NCBI GenBank assembly: GCA_028714255.1
Contig: JAQTMR010000002.1
Location: forward strand, 1-64,000
Reading direction: 5' to 3'
Length of the DNA stretch: 64,000 nt
Origin: Phycisphaerae bacterium
Lineage (GTDB): Bacteria > Planctomycetota > Phycisphaerae > Sedimentisphaerales > Anaerobacaceae
Part shown: piece after piece, positions 62,392-64,000 of the stretch
Numbering within the stretch: position 1 is the first letter of the stretch
How the letters are laid out: the number at the start of each line of letters is the position of its first letter
Made by a program: the position numbers and the translations under genes
The notes under the pieces: model-generated
What the model was told of the DNA's origin: nothing
Databases searched by the model: none
The model's input: only the letters and a program-made list of their open reading frames with translations

Positions 62392-62872
62392 CTGGTTTAT
62401 CTTCTTCCGCCTCCGGCGAAACTTCAGCCGAATAAGCGACAATTGTAACCTTGACGGTAGCAGTCAAATCCTTATCGAACTTAAGAGTTACTTCATGCGT
62501 CCCCACCTGCTTTATATGTTCGGCCAGCCGAACTATGCCGTCGGCAACCACAAAGCCTTGCGCACGAAGATTCTCCGCTATCTCACCGGCCCCGACCGAG
62601 CCGAATAAAACTCCCTGCTCGTTTGCTTTGGCGGCAATAACCACTTCCGCTCCTTCTACAGACGCCGCCACTTTTTCCATGCGCTGCCTGTCGAGCTTTC
62701 TTTCGTCCGCCCGCTTGGCCGCTTCCTTTGCCAGAGAACGCAAATTCGCATCCGTCGGCACAATCGCCAGCCTTTGTGGCAGCAAATAATTCCTCGCATA
62801 TCCGGTGTTGACTTCAACTACGTCTCCAAGCCAGCCAAGTTCCTTAACATCTTCACAGAGTAAAACCTTCAT
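62375..62872 (-). CDS. rplI: 50S ribosomal protein L9
   Basis: A 165-aa protein. The N-terminal MKVLLCEDVKELGWLGDVVEVNTGYARNYLLPQRLAIVPT is the L9 signature, then a connecting helix (SLAKEAAKRADERKLDRQRMEKVA) and the C-terminal domain (LFGSVGAGEIAENLRAQG..VRLAEHIKQVGTHEVTLKF). An acidic tail (SPEAEEDKPDDQNG) makes it longer than E. coli L9. Confidence 0.96.
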   Translation of the reverse strand: MKVLLCEDVKELGWLGDVVEVNTGYARNYLLPQRLAIVPTDANLRSLAKEAAKRADERKLDRQRMEKVAASVEGAEVVIAAKANEQGVLFGSVGAGEIAENLRAQGFVVADGIVRLAEHIKQVGTHEVTLKFDKDLTATVKVTIVAYSAEVSPEAEEDKPDDQNG

Positions 62873-62936
62873 ATATCCTTTCCTCTCTACTCAAGGCAAT
62901 AGCACATTTCGGCTACCGCCGAGACAATCTGCGTTA

Positions 62937-63197
62937 TTAAACTGTATACGGTAATAGCGCCATATATCTGGCTCGCTTAATTGCCGTTTTTACTTTTCTC
63001 TGACAGCTGGCACAATTACCGCTGCGCTTGCGCGAGTATATCTTGCCGCGATGAGTCAGCAGCCGTTCCAGCGTCCCGATGTCCTTATAGTCAACGTAGT
63101 CTTCACGCCTTCTGCAAAAACGACATTGGGTCTGCTCTCGAACACTCGCATGTCGCGATTTGGTATCATTGTCTTTTTTCTTTATTGGTGTTCCCAT
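62937..63197 (-). CDS. rpsR: 30S ribosomal protein S18, zinc-binding form
   Basis: An 86-aa protein. CRFCRRREDYVDYKDIGTLERLLTHRGKIYSRKRSGNCASCQRKVKTAIKRARYMALLPY is S18. Two CxxC pairs (CRFC and CASC) make it the zinc-binding C+ paralogue type. It lies 64 bp upstream of rplI. Confidence 0.96.
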   Translation of the reverse strand: MGTPIKKKDNDTKSRHASVREQTQCRFCRRREDYVDYKDIGTLERLLTHRGKIYSRKRSGNCASCQRKVKTAIKRARYMALLPYTV

Positions 63198-63304
63198 TTG
63201 CTACCTGTCCGTTTACCTTTCTTTTATAGTGAGAATGACCGAACCATCTCACAAAATGTTCATCCGCCCGCGGCGGAACAAAAAATCAATAAACCTCAAA
63301 ACTA

Positions 63305-63742
63305 TTAAAACGGTATATCGTCTGCCCCGCCGCCGCCTTCTTCCGCAGCAGGACCTCTATCCTGTTCACTTCCGCCCTCGGCGGCGACCGGAGCCGAACC
63401 GCCGGCTCCTGCCGGGCCTCCCAGAAACTGAAAGTTCTCTACGGTAACGCGGTGCTTGCTTCGCTTCGACCCATCCTGCGCCGTCCAGCTATTGAAACTC
63501 AGCCTGCCTTCGACGAACAACGGCCTGCCCTTGGTCAGGTATTTGTTTATGTTCTCTGCCGTCCGACCGAACGCCTGGCAATCCACAAAACAGGTGTCTT
63601 CCTTGCTCTGGCCATCCTGACCTTTCCATTTGCGGTTCACCGCCAGCCCGAAATCAACTACTGCCGTCTGATTCGGGGTGTATGACAGCTGTGGGTCGCG
63701 AGTCAGATTACCCATCAGTAAAACTTTATTAAAATTAGCCAT
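63305..63742 (-). CDS. ssb: Single-stranded DNA-binding protein
   Basis: A 145-aa protein. FNKVLLMGNLTRDPQLSYTPNQTAVVDFGLAVNRKWK and FGRTAENINKYLTKGRPLFVEGRLSFNSW form the OB fold. A Gly-rich tail ends in GGGADDIPF, the DDIPF tip that recruits partners. The rpsF-ssb-rpsR order is standard. Confidence 0.96.
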   Translation of the reverse strand: MANFNKVLLMGNLTRDPQLSYTPNQTAVVDFGLAVNRKWKGQDGQSKEDTCFVDCQAFGRTAENINKYLTKGRPLFVEGRLSFNSWTAQDGSKRSKHRVTVENFQFLGGPAGAGGSAPVAAEGGSEQDRGPAAEEGGGGADDIPF

Positions 63743-63773
63743 TTTAAGCTGTCCTTTACAATTGATAGTTCAA

Positions 63774-64000
63774 CTATCCCTGTTCTTCAGCCTCTTTCTC
63801 ATCCTGTCCCCGTCCGTCATCTTCAACTGCTGGTTCGCTGGCTCCGGTTTCATCTGCCACATGGGGGACAGTTTCTGTTTGGGTGGCTTCCGCCTCCCTG
63901 CCCTCGGCACACAGAACCAAAGCTCGGACAATCCGTTCCGAAAGCTGAATATCTCTCTCGATGTCCTGCAGTTTGCCGCCCACCGCCTTGAAATAACAAA
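63774..64000 (-). CDS. rpsF: 30S ribosomal protein S6, partial (5' end beyond window)
   Basis: The minus strand is open from the window edge: CYFKAVGGKLQDIERDIQLSERIVRALVL matches the S6 C-terminal region, followed by a long acidic tail (AEGREAEATQTETVPHVADETGASEPAVEDDGRGQDEKEAEEQG). The tail of about 43 residues is unusually long and low complexity. It lies 31 bp before ssb, completing the rpsF-ssb-rpsR-rplI-dnaB cluster. Confidence 0.88.
   Translation of the reverse strand, partial: CYFKAVGGKLQDIERDIQLSERIVRALVLCAEGREAEATQTETVPHVADETGASEPAVEDDGRGQDEKEAEEQG

Overview
The window reads as a piece of chromosome from a Gram-negative-type bacterium, most likely a planctomycete of the Phycisphaerae/Sedimentisphaerales kind. 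This is an inference, without a database search. It rests on lipid A and outer-membrane genes (lpxA, lpxD, an LpxC-FabZ fusion, ompH, bamA, lptB), DUF1570-type and ANRLNALKSTGP-type proteins common in planctomycetes, and dispersed hairpin and word-like repeats between genes.

Layout. 1-9 kb: partial phosphoesterase (-), lptB, def, a four-helix-bundle gene, fmt, a small lipoprotein, rsmB and dnaA (+), with DnaA boxes before dnaA and a strong terminator after it. 7.8-11.4 kb: membrane-anchored hypotheticals and eno (-). 11.6-14.1 kb: a consensus promoter and structured leader, then a lipoprotein, cdaA and ybbR (+). 14-21.9 kb: cstA and der (-), a ZIP transporter, hypotheticals and ogt. 22-27.5 kb: pheA, tpiA, secG, yicC, gmk, rpoZ, coaC, coaB (+). 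27.5-41 kb: pyrE, an orphan D12 DNA methyltransferase, purB, two membrane/secreted peptidases, trxB, a PilZ protein, pssA-psd and ilvB-ilvN. 40.8-47.7 kb: an AT-rich accessory region. 47.7-52.8 kb: a NifU-like protein, mtnA, uvrA and nfi. 52.8-64 kb: one long minus-strand run, rpsF-ssb-rpsR-rplI-dnaB then bamA-ompH-lpxD-lpxC/fabZ-lpxA-gnnA-like and a cyclophilin.

The accessory region holds the most unusual biology. A perfect 23-bp inverted repeat (44384-44406 and 47493-47515) encloses about 3.1 kb. Inside are a 49-aa basic protein, a coiled-coil/winged-helix protein, two strong hairpins, a leucine-type long-variable-arm tRNA carrying a UGG (proline) anticodon, an IS1595-family transposase and a Panacea-domain toxin-antitoxin pair.

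The intergenic DNA is dominated by small repeats of four kinds: (i) hairpins introduced by (G)TTTAGC or GTTAGC, (ii) GTCATTCC...GGAATCCAG inverted repeats, (iii) 7-nt-period ACGAGCG-like arrays, and (iv) TCCGTG..TTCGTGGTTAA words. Some copies lie in frame inside genes: rsmB (ii), coaB and nfi (iii). Two other sequence-level oddities are a CdaA whose DGA motif reads DMS, and an ilvB with an in-frame partial duplication of its own N-terminus upstream of a normal start.
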